Position numbers and translations under genes: made by a program
Shown: positions 46,220 to 54,788 of the stretch, in pieces
Position numbering within the stretch: position 1 is the stretch's first letter
Layout of the letters: the number at the start of each line of letters is the position of its first letter
DNA from: Streptomyces roseirectus
Lineage (GTDB): Bacteria; Actinomycetota; Actinomycetes; Streptomycetales; Streptomycetaceae
Length of the DNA stretch: 64,000 bases
Assembly: GCF_014489635.1 (NCBI RefSeq)
Contig: NZ_CP060828.1
Location: 9,883,448 to 9,947,447, forward strand
Reading direction: 5' to 3'
The notes under the pieces: model-generated
Databases searched by the model: none
Told to the model about the DNA's origin: nothing
Seen by the model: the letters and a program-made list of their open reading frames with translations, nothing else

Positions 46220-47812
46220 TCAGGTGAGCTCGCGCTTGACGACCTTGCCGGTCGAGGTCGGCGGGAGCGCGTCGACGAACTGCACGAGGCATGGGTACTT
46301 GTAGCCCGCGAACTGCGCCTTGCTCCAGGTGATGAACTCGTTCTCGCTGGTGGGGTCGCCGGGCTTCTTGACGACGACCGCCTTGATCTCCTCGCCGTGC
46401 GACTCGTGCGGGACGCCGATGACCGCGACCATGGAGACGGCCGGGTGCTGCATGAGCACCTCCTCTGGCTCGCGGGGGGACGCGTTGAACCCGCCGCGGA
46501 TGATCATGTCCTTGGAGCGATCGACGATGTAGTAATAGCCGTCCTCGTCCTCGCGTCCGAGGTCGCCGGAGCGGAACCAGCCGTCCCTGATGGCCTCGGC
46601 GGTCGCCTCCGGCCGGTTGTAGTAACCCTTCATCACGTTGTGACCCTTGACCGCGATCTCGCCGATTTGGCCGGGCGTGTCCTTGGCGTCGGACCAGTCG
46701 TCCTTGATCAGCTTCATCTGGACGCCCGGGATCGGGACGCCGACCGACCCGACCCGGGGCTCCTCGCCGTGCGGCGAAAAGGAGGCGATGGGCGAGGTCT
46801 CCGAGAGCCCGTAGCCTTCGAGGATCGTCACGCCGAAGCGCTGCTGGAAGTGCTGGTGGATCTTGCCCGGCAGTGCCGACCCGCCGGCGACCGCCACCCG
46901 CAGGTTTGCCGCCAGGGCTGCGACGTCGGCAGTCTCGTCCAGCGCGCCCAGCAGGCCCCAGTACATCGTCGGGACACCGGCGAAGAACGTGACGTCATGG
47001 GCAGGCATCAGGCGAAGCGCTGCCTGTGCCTCGAAGCGAGGAAGCATGCCGAGGGCGCCGCCGAAGGCCATGGCGCCGTTCTGGATCACGGTCTGGCCGA
47101 AGGAGTGGAACAGAGGGAGGACGCACAGATAGGTGTCTGGTCGGCCCGAGTCCGAATCGAAGAGGTCGACACCCACGACCGTGTTGTCGTAGACGGTGCG
47201 GTGCCGCAGCTCCGCACCCCTGAGCCGGCCCGTGGTGTCGGACGTGTAGAGGATCACCGCCGTGTCGTCCTCGTTCGCTTCGGTCTGGGGGAGCGTCGCC
47301 AACTGCCCGGCGACGGCGTCGGCGAAGCGCTCGACCTCCGGTCCCACTCCGGATGGCGAGTCGTTGTCGATGAGGAGGAAGCTGGTGCACGCCGGAGCTG
47401 CGGCGAAGCCATCATGGGCCGTCTTCCCGGTCGGGAGTTCAGCGCTGCCCTCGGAGGCGAAGTGCGCCTTCGCCTCCGAGTCTGTGAGGCGGTACGCCAC
47501 TTCGCGCGCCTTGAGCAGCACGTTCAACGGCACGACGGTGGCGCCCGCCTTCAGGATCCCGAAGTGATGATCGTGAAGGACGGCAGGTTCGGACAGGAGA
47601 GGGTGACCTTGTCGCCCCGCATGATTCCGCGCGACACCAGCAGGTTGGCGACCTGGTTCGAGGAGGCCTCGAGCTCGGTGTACGAGAGCTGGTCCCCCCG
47701 TGGACGATGGTGGTGCGCTCGGGGTAGCGGTCGGCAATCGTGGCAGGAGGCGGCTCGAACTGTGCACGGCGGGTTCCTCCAGGTCGGCCGCCGCCTGTAA
47801 GTGGCCAGTCAT
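46220..47812 (-). pseudogene. Frameshifted acyl-CoA synthetase (duplicate copy)
   Basis: The last 430 residues are a good AMP-forming acyl-CoA ligase (GILKAGATVVPLNVLLKARE, GLSETSPIASFSPHGEEPRV, VKGHNVMKGYYNRPE and the catalytic Lys in GKVVKREL). The first 100 codons are spread over three frames: RYPERTTIV, then DQLSYTELEASSNQVANLLV, then HHFGILKAG. Single-base losses are inferred in a G run near 47700 and at FTIITSGS/YFGIL near 47570. It is a close paralogue of the intact ligase at 53043. It begins at an operator (47812-47833). Confidence 0.8.
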
Positions 47813-47833
47813 AATATTACGTTCGTAATAAGT
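47812..47833. promoter_or_regulatory. TetR-type operator A (ligase copy 1)
   Basis: TAATATTACG-TT-CGTAATAAGT. Its core TATTACG-TT-CGTAATA (47815-47830) is a perfect palindrome, 14 of 16 bases paired. It overlaps the start region of the frameshifted ligase. Confidence 0.75.
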
Positions 47834-47941
47834 CGGGTCGGGGTGGCGGGCTCGGCAGACTCGACCCCCGCCGAAGCTCTCGTGTTCCACGGTGGAAGTT
47901 TGACCGGCGGGATGTCTTGCCCGGAGAGGGGCATGGAGCTG

Positions 47942-47978
47942 TTATATTACGATCGTAAGGTAATCGGTCGTAATATAA
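47942..47978. promoter_or_regulatory. Double TetR-type operator B (hydrolase 1)
   Basis: TTATATTACG (47942-47951) and CGTAATATAA (47969-47978) form the outer arms. The left box reads TTATATTACG-AT-CGTAAGGTAA (47942-47963) and the right box AAGGTAATCG-GT-CGTAATATAA (47957-47978), overlapping by 7 bases. It lies 43-79 bases upstream of the hydrolase at 48021. Confidence 0.75.
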
Positions 47979-48020
47979 AGTCGCGCGACTGCGGTCGCGT
48001 GCCCTACCCGTGAGGTTCAG

Positions 48021-48869
48021 ATGAAGACAACGAGGACGAGCACGTGGATCGACGTGCCGACCCGCACGATCGACGTCGACGGAGTGCCGTTCGCCTACCG
48101 GGACCTCGGACCGGACGACGGCGTGCCCGTGGTGTTCCTGCACCACCTGATGGCCGTCCTCGACGACTGGGACCCGAGGGTCATCGACGGCATCGCTGCC
48201 CACCACCGCGTGATCGCGTTCGACAACCGGGGAGTCGGCGCATCCGGCGGATCCGTGCCGGACACGGTCGAGGAGATGGGTCGGGACGCCGTCGCCTTCA
48301 TCAGGGCGATGGGGCTGGAGAAGGTCGACCTGCTGGGGTTCTCGCTGGGTGGTGGAGTCGCGCAGATGGTCACCCTGCAGGCACCGGAGCTGGTGCGCCG
48401 GGTGCTTCTCGCGGGAACCGGTCCTCGCGGCGCCGGGGATCTCGACGCGATGACGAAGATCGTGGCCAGCGCGTACGCGAAGGCCGCGCTCACCCTCAGT
48501 GACGCCAGGGCCTTCCTGTTCTTCCCCCGCAATTCGGCGGGCAAGCAGGCGGCGAGAGACTACTTCGTGCGTCTAAAGGAGCGCACCCAGGGTCGGGACA
48601 GGAAGATTTCGCTCCAGGCCCGGCGTGCGCAGGTGCAGGCCATCCGAGCGGCCGGCCTGCACGAACCCGACGACCTCTCGGTCATCACCCAGCCGGTCTT
48701 CATCGCCAACGGTGACCACGACCTGATGGTCGCGAGCAGCCACTCGGCCGACATGGCCCGCCGGATCCCGAACTCGCGCCTGACCATCTACCCGAACTCA
48801 GGGCACGGTGCCGTCTTCCAGCACCACCGCGAGTTCGTCGCCGAGGCTCTCGGGTTCCTCGGGGAGTGA
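48021..48869 (+). CDS. Alpha/beta hydrolase (paralogue 1)
   Basis: The 282-aa protein has FLHHLMAVLDDWDPRVIDGI, the nucleophile elbow GFSLGG with S108, and a C-terminal His in NSGHGAVFQHH. Its acid is probably in ANGDHDLMV. It closely matches the paralogue at 51159 over the whole length (PTRTIDVDGVPFAYRDLG versus PTRMISAGGVDFAYRELG). ATG 48021 follows GTGAGG. It lies downstream of operator B. The ester or lactone substrate is unknown. Confidence 0.88.
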   Translation: MKTTRTSTWIDVPTRTIDVDGVPFAYRDLGPDDGVPVVFLHHLMAVLDDWDPRVIDGIAAHHRVIAFDNRGVGASGGSVPDTVEEMGRDAVAFIRAMGLEKVDLLGFSLGGGVAQMVTLQAPELVRRVLLAGTGPRGAGDLDAMTKIVASAYAKAALTLSDARAFLFFPRNSAGKQAARDYFVRLKERTQGRDRKISLQARRAQVQAIRAAGLHEPDDLSVITQPVFIANGDHDLMVASSHSADMARRIPNSRLTIYPNSGHGAVFQHHREFVAEALGFLGE

Positions 48870-48888
48870 GCGCGAGGGCACCTCGATC

Positions 48889-49343
48889 GTGGGGAAGGTC
48901 CCCCTGGTCACAGGTGGCGCCCGGGGCCTGGGAGCCGCAACGGCGAGAGCGCTGAGCGCTGCGGGCGCTCGCGTGTCCGTGCTGGACCGAGAGCACCCGG
49001 ATCCCGCCGAGAGCTTCGACGAGCGAGTCAGCCCTCTGGTGGGGGACGTCACGGACCTGGACGGCATGACCCAGGCCGTCGAGGCCACCGGCCGAGACGC
49101 CGGTCGTCTGGACATCGTGATCGTCAACGCCGGCGTTGACGCCCGCGGCGCCACCGTGCGGGTGTCGGCACCTGCGACGGTCCACCGGCTCTTCGACGTG
49201 AACGTGGGGGGCGCGTTCAACACCGTCCGCGCCGCCCTGCCCGCCCTCATCGAGAGCCGGGGTCGACTCGTGCTGTTTTCCTCGGTGTTCGCCTTCGTCA
49301 ACGGAGACGGCGCCATCCCCTACGCGATGAACAAGGCTGGCGT
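48889..49343 (+). pseudogene. SDR dehydrogenase truncated at its 3' end
   Basis: From GTG 48889 the frame encodes MGKVPLVTGGARGLGAATAR (NAD(P)-binding GGARGLGA), DIVIVNAG, and the catalytic YAMNK (Tyr/Lys). Then homology ends and the frame runs into foreign sequence near 49343, about 75 bases before the left end of the IS630 element. Its best relative in the window is the intact SDR at 57693 (RGLGAATARRLADGGARVFV). The C-terminal half is missing. Confidence 0.7.
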
Positions 49344-49425
49344 CAGGCGTGGGAGCACGGCGGACCACCTGCCCTGCTCCTCGGGCGTCGGCTGCGACTG
49401 TCCGCCCGCATCGTTACTGACGTTG

Positions 49426-49989
49426 TCACCGTGGTGTCGTCAAGGTGAGGCCGGTTTCGGCGAGACAACCGTCGATGAGGTCGCTGCGGTACTGGATCTG
49501 ACGGAGTCCGTGCCGAAGCGCCTGGATGAGGTGGTCGGGGTCGGTGAATGCGGTGTTGACCTGGCTGCTGCGTCGCAGCAGCGACCAGATGCCCTCGACG
49601 GGATTGAGGTCCGGTGCGTAGGCCGGCAGGAAGTAGTAGCGGATCCAGTCGTGGGTGTCGATGAACTCCCGAAGCCGGCGGTCTTTGTGCACGTTCAGGT
49701 TGTCCCACACGAGCACGATGGGTGTGCCGAGCTGCTGGTGGGCACCGATGATGAGGTCGCGGTGGTCAGTCCGGGTGAAACTGCGTCTGCCGCCGCGCTT
49801 GTGATCGAGATGCCGCTTGGGCCGGTAGACCAGCCGTGCGCGTTCCCCGGCTTTCAGCAGGCCAGAGCGGCGATGGAGAAGCGGCGCTGGGAGCGTCCCC
49901 GCACCCGGATGACGGGTGTGTGCCCGCGCCGGGCCCAGGTCCGTGCGGTGGGCGGCGTCATCGAGAATCCGGCTTCGTCCTCGAAGCAC
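49426..49989 (-). pseudogene. IS630 transposase, C-terminal frame
   Basis: The frame contains the later catalytic positions of the DDE core: the second Asp in LVWDNLNVHKDRR and the final Glu in APDLNPVEGIWS. The first catalytic Asp (FEDEAG) lies in another frame, and an in-frame stop (TGCTGA) follows it. Two frame changes and this stop mean no full-length transposase can be made. Confidence 0.65.
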
Positions 49990-50497
49990 AGCCAGGCGTC
50001 GAGCGCCGCCACGGACCTTCCACCTGCGGCCAGGTCTCCTTCACCCAGCCCGCCACGGCCTCCTCGTCGCGCTCGACCGCTCGGCGGGCCGGGACCTGGT
50101 GGCTGAAGCCGCGCCGGTGCAGCATCCGCGCGATCGCCGACAGCGTCAGGCTCTTGTGGAACCGGCGCCCGATCAGCGTCCTGATCCGCGTCGGAGTCCA
50201 GGGCTGGTCCGGCCAGCGGTGTGCGACCGGTCCCTTGGCGAGTTCCTGCTCGGGCACGGCGAAGAGGGCCTCACTCAGCCTGGGCTGCGAGACAGGCCCG
50301 GCAGACCGCAGCCCTTCGGTGCCGACGCCGAGCCAGGCCCGGCGCCGGCGTTGCACCGAGCGCACACTCACCCGTAAGTCCTTGGCGACCTCGGCGTTGG
50401 ACTCGCCGGCAGCGAATCGCGCCGCGGCCTCCAGCCGGATCCGCTCGCGAAACACCTGCCGTTCAGGTGTCAGCCCACCACCCTGCGGATACCTCAC
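49958..50497 (-). pseudogene. IS630 transposase, N-terminal HTH frame
   Basis: The frame encodes RIRLEAAARFAAGESNAEVA and a second HTH with RTLIGRRFHKSLTLSAIARM. A GTG start is at 50497. It runs out of frame near WPQVEGPWRRS, where one base appears missing before the DDE core. Confidence 0.65.
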
Positions 50498-50639
50498 ACA
50501 ACCGTCATACCGCGACGATCACACATCGTCAGCCCCCAACGGCAACATGCCGCAAAGGTCAGTGACCAGCACACCAAACGCGCCCGCAAGCTGATCGGCT
50601 ACACCATCACGCGGGACACGACCCACCTCCCAGGGTGGG

Positions 50640-51002
50640 CTGCCGAGCCGGGACGGTGAGGCGGCTTCGGCGCGTGAGCGCATCCTGCGCGTCTTCGATG
50701 AGTTGGCCGCGCGGTCGTCCTCGGCCGACTTCTGGGGCTGTCCGTATCTCGCCGTGCAGGTCGAACTCAAGGACCCGGAACATCCCGCCGGCCGCGTCGC
50801 GCGGACCGTGAAGCAGGGGCTTACCGACTTCTTCCGTGCCGAGGCGGTCCGGGGGCACGCCCGTAATCCAGGGCTGTTGGCCCGGCAGTTGACGCTGCTC
50901 TACGACGGAGCGAGCGCTCGCGCAGGCATCAAGGCCGACGACCTGTCCAACCTGATCACGCCGACCGTCGTCACGCTCCTGAACGCGGCCGGGCTGGAGT
51001 GA
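50640..51002 (+). pseudogene. Relic of a TetR-family regulator lacking its HTH
   Basis: The frame reads RILRVFDELAARSSSADFWG then CPYLAVQVELKDPEHPAGRV and ends LITPTVVTLLNAAGLE, a TetR ligand-binding domain. The N-terminal HTH is lost upstream. It lies between the IS630 element and the hydrolase at 51159. Confidence 0.65.
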
Positions 51003-51086
51003 AGGGCCGGCCTTGGCGCCGGCGAGCAGGTCCGGGCGGGGCGGCATGGGCACTCGATCTCGGGTTTCAGCTCCGCCTTGCCCACA

Positions 51087-51108
51087 TAGAAGTATGGTCG
51101 TAATCTAA
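51087..51108. promoter_or_regulatory. TetR-type operator C (hydrolase 2), degenerate
   Basis: The right half CGTAATCTAA (51099-51108) matches the consensus; the left half (TAGAAGTATG) is degraded. It lies 51 bases upstream of the hydrolase start. Confidence 0.5.
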
Positions 51109-51158
51109 AGGTGGGGGTGATCCATGAAAAGGGCGCCCCGGATCTCAAGCGAAGGGGA

Positions 51159-52028
51159 ATGGACGTGACCGGAACAGCAGGGGAGACCGAGAAGCTCGGG
51201 AACAGTACGTGGCAGACCGTTCCGACACGGATGATCTCCGCGGGCGGAGTCGATTTCGCCTATCGGGAGCTGGGGTCCGGCGGTACGCCGGTGGTGTTCC
51301 TCACTCATTTGGCCGCGGTTCTGGACAACTGGGATCCGCGGGTCATCGACGGTATTGCCGCCAGTCGGCGGGTGATCACGTTCGGCAATCGAGGCATCGG
51401 TGCTTCGACGGGCAAGACTCCCACCACGGTCGAGGAGATGGCCGAGGATGCCGTCACTTTCATTCGTGCGCTCGGGCTCGAAGAGGTGGACCTGATCGGA
51501 TTCTCGCTCGGGGGCATGGTCGCGCAGGCCGTCGTCGAGAAGCATCCCGGGCTGGTACGGCGGCTGATCCTCGCGGGGACGAGTCCGGCCGGCGGAACCG
51601 GCCTCGACAAGGTCGCGCGGCTCACGTTCTACGACATCTTCCGGGGGGCTTTCACCCGCCAGGACCCGAAGCAGTTCATGTTCTTTCCGCGCTCGTCGGC
51701 GGGGAAGCGTGCGGGCAAGGCATTTCTGGCCCGGCTCGGTGAACGGAAGGTCGACCGGGACAAGGAGATTTCCGTACCGTCCTTCAGGGCACAGCTGAAG
51801 GCGATCAAGCGGTGGGGCAAGCGGCCGGCGGCCGACCTTTCCGTTGTGCGTCAGCCGGTGCTCGCGATCAATGGAGACGCCGACCGCATCGTTCCCAGCC
51901 GGAACACCGAGGAGCTCGGGCGGCGTTTGCCGGACTGCGAGGTTGTGCTTTATCCGCAGTCGGGACATGGTGCGATCTTCCAGTTCCACGAGGATTTCGT
52001 GCGGCGGGCCGTTCGTTTTCTGTCGTGA
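51159..52028 (+). CDS. Alpha/beta hydrolase (paralogue 2)
   Basis: The 289-aa protein has S116 in GFSLGG, a His in QSGHGAIFQFH and an acid in INGDADRIV. It is a clear paralogue of the gene at 48021 but with different N-terminal and loop sequences. The start is ATG 51159, or possibly GTG 51165, which has GAAGGGG at a better distance. It lies downstream of the weak operator C and ends convergent to the SDR at 52123. Confidence 0.87.
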   Translation: MDVTGTAGETEKLGNSTWQTVPTRMISAGGVDFAYRELGSGGTPVVFLTHLAAVLDNWDPRVIDGIAASRRVITFGNRGIGASTGKTPTTVEEMAEDAVTFIRALGLEEVDLIGFSLGGMVAQAVVEKHPGLVRRLILAGTSPAGGTGLDKVARLTFYDIFRGAFTRQDPKQFMFFPRSSAGKRAGKAFLARLGERKVDRDKEISVPSFRAQLKAIKRWGKRPAADLSVVRQPVLAINGDADRIVPSRNTEELGRRLPDCEVVLYPQSGHGAIFQFHEDFVRRAVRFLS

Positions 52029-52070
52029 CCATCGCGACCGCCTGCCCTCACTGCCCAGCGGCCCCCTGGC

Positions 52071-52107
52071 CCCGCAAGACCGCCGACGTACGAGCGGACC
52101 TTGCGGG
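52071..52107. terminator. Bidirectional terminator hairpin
   Basis: CCCGCAAG (52071-52078) pairs with CTTGCGGG (52100-52107) between the convergent hydrolase and SDR genes. Confidence 0.55.
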
Positions 52108-52122
52108 CGGGGGCTTCGGGCG

Positions 52123-53046
52123 TCAGAGGGCTCGCTTCTCCTTGTTCTCGACGGACTTGGCACCGAAGGCGCGTCCGAGAGCGGTGACCTCGTCCTCAAG
52201 CGCCGGGATGTATTCCGGCGTACGCAGTTGCCGTTTGAGAACCGCGTCGCCCAGCGGGCTGAGGACGAGCGGGCGCAGAGCCTGCATCACCGCGAGTGAG
52301 CGCGGGACGTAGACGCGGCGCTTGCGCTTCGCGATCCCGTCGGCCAGAGCCTGCGCGCACTGCCTCGGGGAATACGTCGAGTTGAGTGGGCCGCGCAGGC
52401 GGCGGCGCGCGGCGCTGAACGCCCGGCTGGTGGCGTCGCTGTCGCGCACGAGGTCGGTGTTCAGGAACGCGGGATGGGCGCTGCCCACCCGGACGCCCGT
52501 GTGGGCCAGTTCGAGGCGCAGCGCGTTGGCCAGGTGCTCGACCGCTGCCTTGGACGCGCAGTAGGTGCCGAGTCCGGGGAACATGCTGAACGAGCCGACC
52601 GACGCGATGAGCAGTGCGTAACCGCGGCTCTCGATCAGGTGCGGCAGGCACGCGCTCACCGTGCGGATCGTGCCGTTCACGTTGACGTCGATGGTCCGGA
52701 CATGGGCATTCACCGGGCCTCCGGCAAGGGTGCCCACATTGGCGATCCCGGCGTTCGGGACGACTGCGTCGATGCCGCCGAGCGCCGCGACCGTTCCTTT
52801 CACCGCGTCGTCCAGTGCCGTTTGGTCGGTGACGTCGGCGGCGAACCACACGTGGCCGGGGCCGAGCGCGTCGGCGGCGGCCTGCAAGAGGTCGGGTTCG
52901 AGGCCGACGAGCGAGAGTCTCGCACCGCGGGCGGCAAGGACCGTCGCCAGTTCGAGGCCGAGTCCGCGTGCGGCGCCCGTGACGAGCACACGCTTGCCGG
53001 CGAGGGCCATCCGCCCCGTCTTCGTTCCTGACGCCAGGGCCGTCAT
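52123..53046 (-). CDS. SDR-family dehydrogenase/reductase
   Basis: The 307-aa protein has a Rossmann signature (VLVTGAARGLGLELATVLAA), NAG at AVVPNAGIANVG, and the catalytic YCASKAA (Tyr/Lys) near 170. Its C-terminus RTPEYIPALEDEVTALGRAF is longer than in simple SDRs. ATG 53046 overlaps the ligase stop (53043-53045) by ATGA, so the two genes are translationally coupled. Probably it oxidises or reduces a hydroxyl/keto group on the activated substrate. Confidence 0.88.
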   Translation of the reverse strand: MTALASGTKTGRMALAGKRVLVTGAARGLGLELATVLAARGARLSLVGLEPDLLQAAADALGPGHVWFAADVTDQTALDDAVKGTVAALGGIDAVVPNAGIANVGTLAGGPVNAHVRTIDVNVNGTIRTVSACLPHLIESRGYALLIASVGSFSMFPGLGTYCASKAAVEHLANALRLELAHTGVRVGSAHPAFLNTDLVRDSDATSRAFSAARRRLRGPLNSTYSPRQCAQALADGIAKRKRRVYVPRSLAVMQALRPLVLSPLGDAVLKRQLRTPEYIPALEDEVTALGRAFGAKSVENKEKRAL

Positions 53047-54641
53047 CGGGTCACCTCCTGCTGCGCCGTGCCGGCCGAAGGGGCGAGTTCGCGCTTGAGG
53101 ATCTTGCCGGTGGATGTCATGGGCATCTGGTCCACGAACTCGACGATGCGCGGGTACTTGTAGGCGGCGAACTGTTCCCTGCCCCAGGCGACGAGTTCCG
53201 CTTCCGTCGTGGTGTCTCCCGCGTGCTTCACGACGACCGCCTTGATCTCCTCGCCGTGGCTGTCGTGGGGGATGCCGATGACGGCCGCCAGCGAGACCGC
53301 GGGGTGCCCCATGAGGACTTCTTCGAGTTCGCGTGGATAGACGTTGAAGCCACCCCGGATGATCATGTCCTTGGAGCGGTCGACGATGTAGTAGAAGCCG
53401 TCCTCGTCCCTGCGGGCCAGGTCGCCGGAGCGGAACCATCCGTCGCGGACGGCCTCCGCCGTGGCGTCGGGGCGCTTGTAGTAGCCCTTCATGACGTTGT
53501 GGCCCTTGATCGCGATCTCGCCGATCGCGTCGGGGTCGCCCTTGAGGTCGGACCCGTCGCGGTTGACGAGCTTCATCTCCACGCCGGGGATGGGTACTCC
53601 GATCGATCCGACGCGGGGTTCCTCCCCGAACCTGGCGAAGGAGGCGACCGGGGAGGTCTCCGAGAGGCCGTAGCCTTCGAGGATGGTCACGCCGAAGCGG
53701 TCCTTGAACTGCTGGTGAATTTCGCCGGGGAGCGCCGAACCGCCGGACACCGCGACGCGGAGGTTCGAGGCCAGCCGGGCGACGTCAACGCCGTCGCCCA
53801 GAGCCCCGAGAAGCCCCCAGTACATGGTCGGGACACCGCCGAAGAACGTGACGTCATGGTCCAGCATCAGCTGCAGCGTCGCCCGCGCCTCGAACCGGGG
53901 CTGGAGGACGAGCGTGCCGCCGAAGGCTATGGCACCGTTCTGGATCACGACCTGACCGAAGGCGTGGAACAGCGGCAGGACGCACAGGTACGTGTCGGGG
54001 CGCTCGGCGTCGGCCTCGAACAGATCGACGTCGGCGCGCACGTTGTCGTACACGTTCCGGTGTCTCAACTCCGCGCCCTTGGGCCGACCGGTGGTGCCGG
54101 AGGTGTAGAGGATGACCGCGGTGTCCTCGTCATCGCGCTCGACCGTCGCGAACGATCCGGACTGAGCGGCGACGGCGGGCCCGTACAGCTGATGCGGCCC
54201 GATGCCGGGCAAGGAGGATCCGTCACCGATCAGGAAGAACTCGGTGCATCCCTCGGTGTCCTCAAAGCCCTCCCGTGCCTCCTTGCCCATCGGGAGCTCC
54301 GGTGTCCCCTCGAACGCGAAGTACGCCTTCGTGTCGGAGTCGCCCAGGTGATAGGCCACCTCACGGGCCTTCAGCAGCACGTTGAGCGGCACCACGGCCG
54401 CGCCGGCCTTGAGGATCCCGAAGTAGATGACCGTGAACTGCGGCAGGTTCGGGCACGACAGCGCCACCTTGTCTCCCGGCTGCACGCCGCGCGCGACCAG
54501 CAGATTGGCCACCCGGTTCACCGCCGAGTCGAGTTCGGCGTACGTGATCCGGTCTTCACCGAAGACGATGGCCGTGCGCTCGGGAAAGCGGGCCACGGAA
54601 TCGCTCAGTAGCCCGGATACGTTCCGGCTTGGAGTGTGCAT
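53043..54641 (-). CDS. Acyl-CoA synthetase (AMP-forming), intact copy
   Basis: The 532-aa protein shows the ANL motifs: YTSGTTGRPKGAELRHRN near 176, GYGLSETSPVASFARFGEEP near 320, the hinge region DRSKDMIIRGGFNVYPRELE and the catalytic Lys in TGKILKREL. It activates a carboxylic acid to its CoA ester through an acyl-adenylate. The frameshifted paralogue at 46220 shares most of its sequence. ATG 54641 follows CAGGAGC. It is followed at once by the coupled SDR. Confidence 0.93.
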   Translation of the reverse strand: MHTPSRNVSGLLSDSVARFPERTAIVFGEDRITYAELDSAVNRVANLLVARGVQPGDKVALSCPNLPQFTVIYFGILKAGAAVVPLNVLLKAREVAYHLGDSDTKAYFAFEGTPELPMGKEAREGFEDTEGCTEFFLIGDGSSLPGIGPHQLYGPAVAAQSGSFATVERDDEDTAVILYTSGTTGRPKGAELRHRNVYDNVRADVDLFEADAERPDTYLCVLPLFHAFGQVVIQNGAIAFGGTLVLQPRFEARATLQLMLDHDVTFFGGVPTMYWGLLGALGDGVDVARLASNLRVAVSGGSALPGEIHQQFKDRFGVTILEGYGLSETSPVASFARFGEEPRVGSIGVPIPGVEMKLVNRDGSDLKGDPDAIGEIAIKGHNVMKGYYKRPDATAEAVRDGWFRSGDLARRDEDGFYYIVDRSKDMIIRGGFNVYPRELEEVLMGHPAVSLAAVIGIPHDSHGEEIKAVVVKHAGDTTTEAELVAWGREQFAAYKYPRIVEFVDQMPMTSTGKILKRELAPSAGTAQQEVTR

Positions 54642-54788
54642 CGTTGCGCTCCTGCTGCTGGGAGATGGTTGTCGTGAAGTCAGAACGTCTCGGGGTGACT
54701 TGCCTGTCGGCAGTGGTCTGTCGGGTCTCCGGGTACGGCGGGTAGGGGCTCAGCGTCGGTGCGGGCGCCCGTGGTTGGGGGATCGTGA

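Larger units (their letters stand above)
49417..50532 (-). mobile_element. IS630-family insertion sequence, inactive
   Basis: About 1.1 kb with possible short terminal inverted repeats CTGACGTTGT (49417-49426) and ACATCGTCAG (50523-50532). It carries the two transposase frames listed below. The boundaries are not certain. It lies just beyond the break in the SDR gene, and no second half of the SDR is found on its other side. Confidence 0.55.

Noticed and set aside
49426..50497. Programmed frameshift in the IS630 transposase
   Set aside because: Two frame changes plus an in-frame stop before the second catalytic block cannot be explained by one recoding event; decay is simpler.
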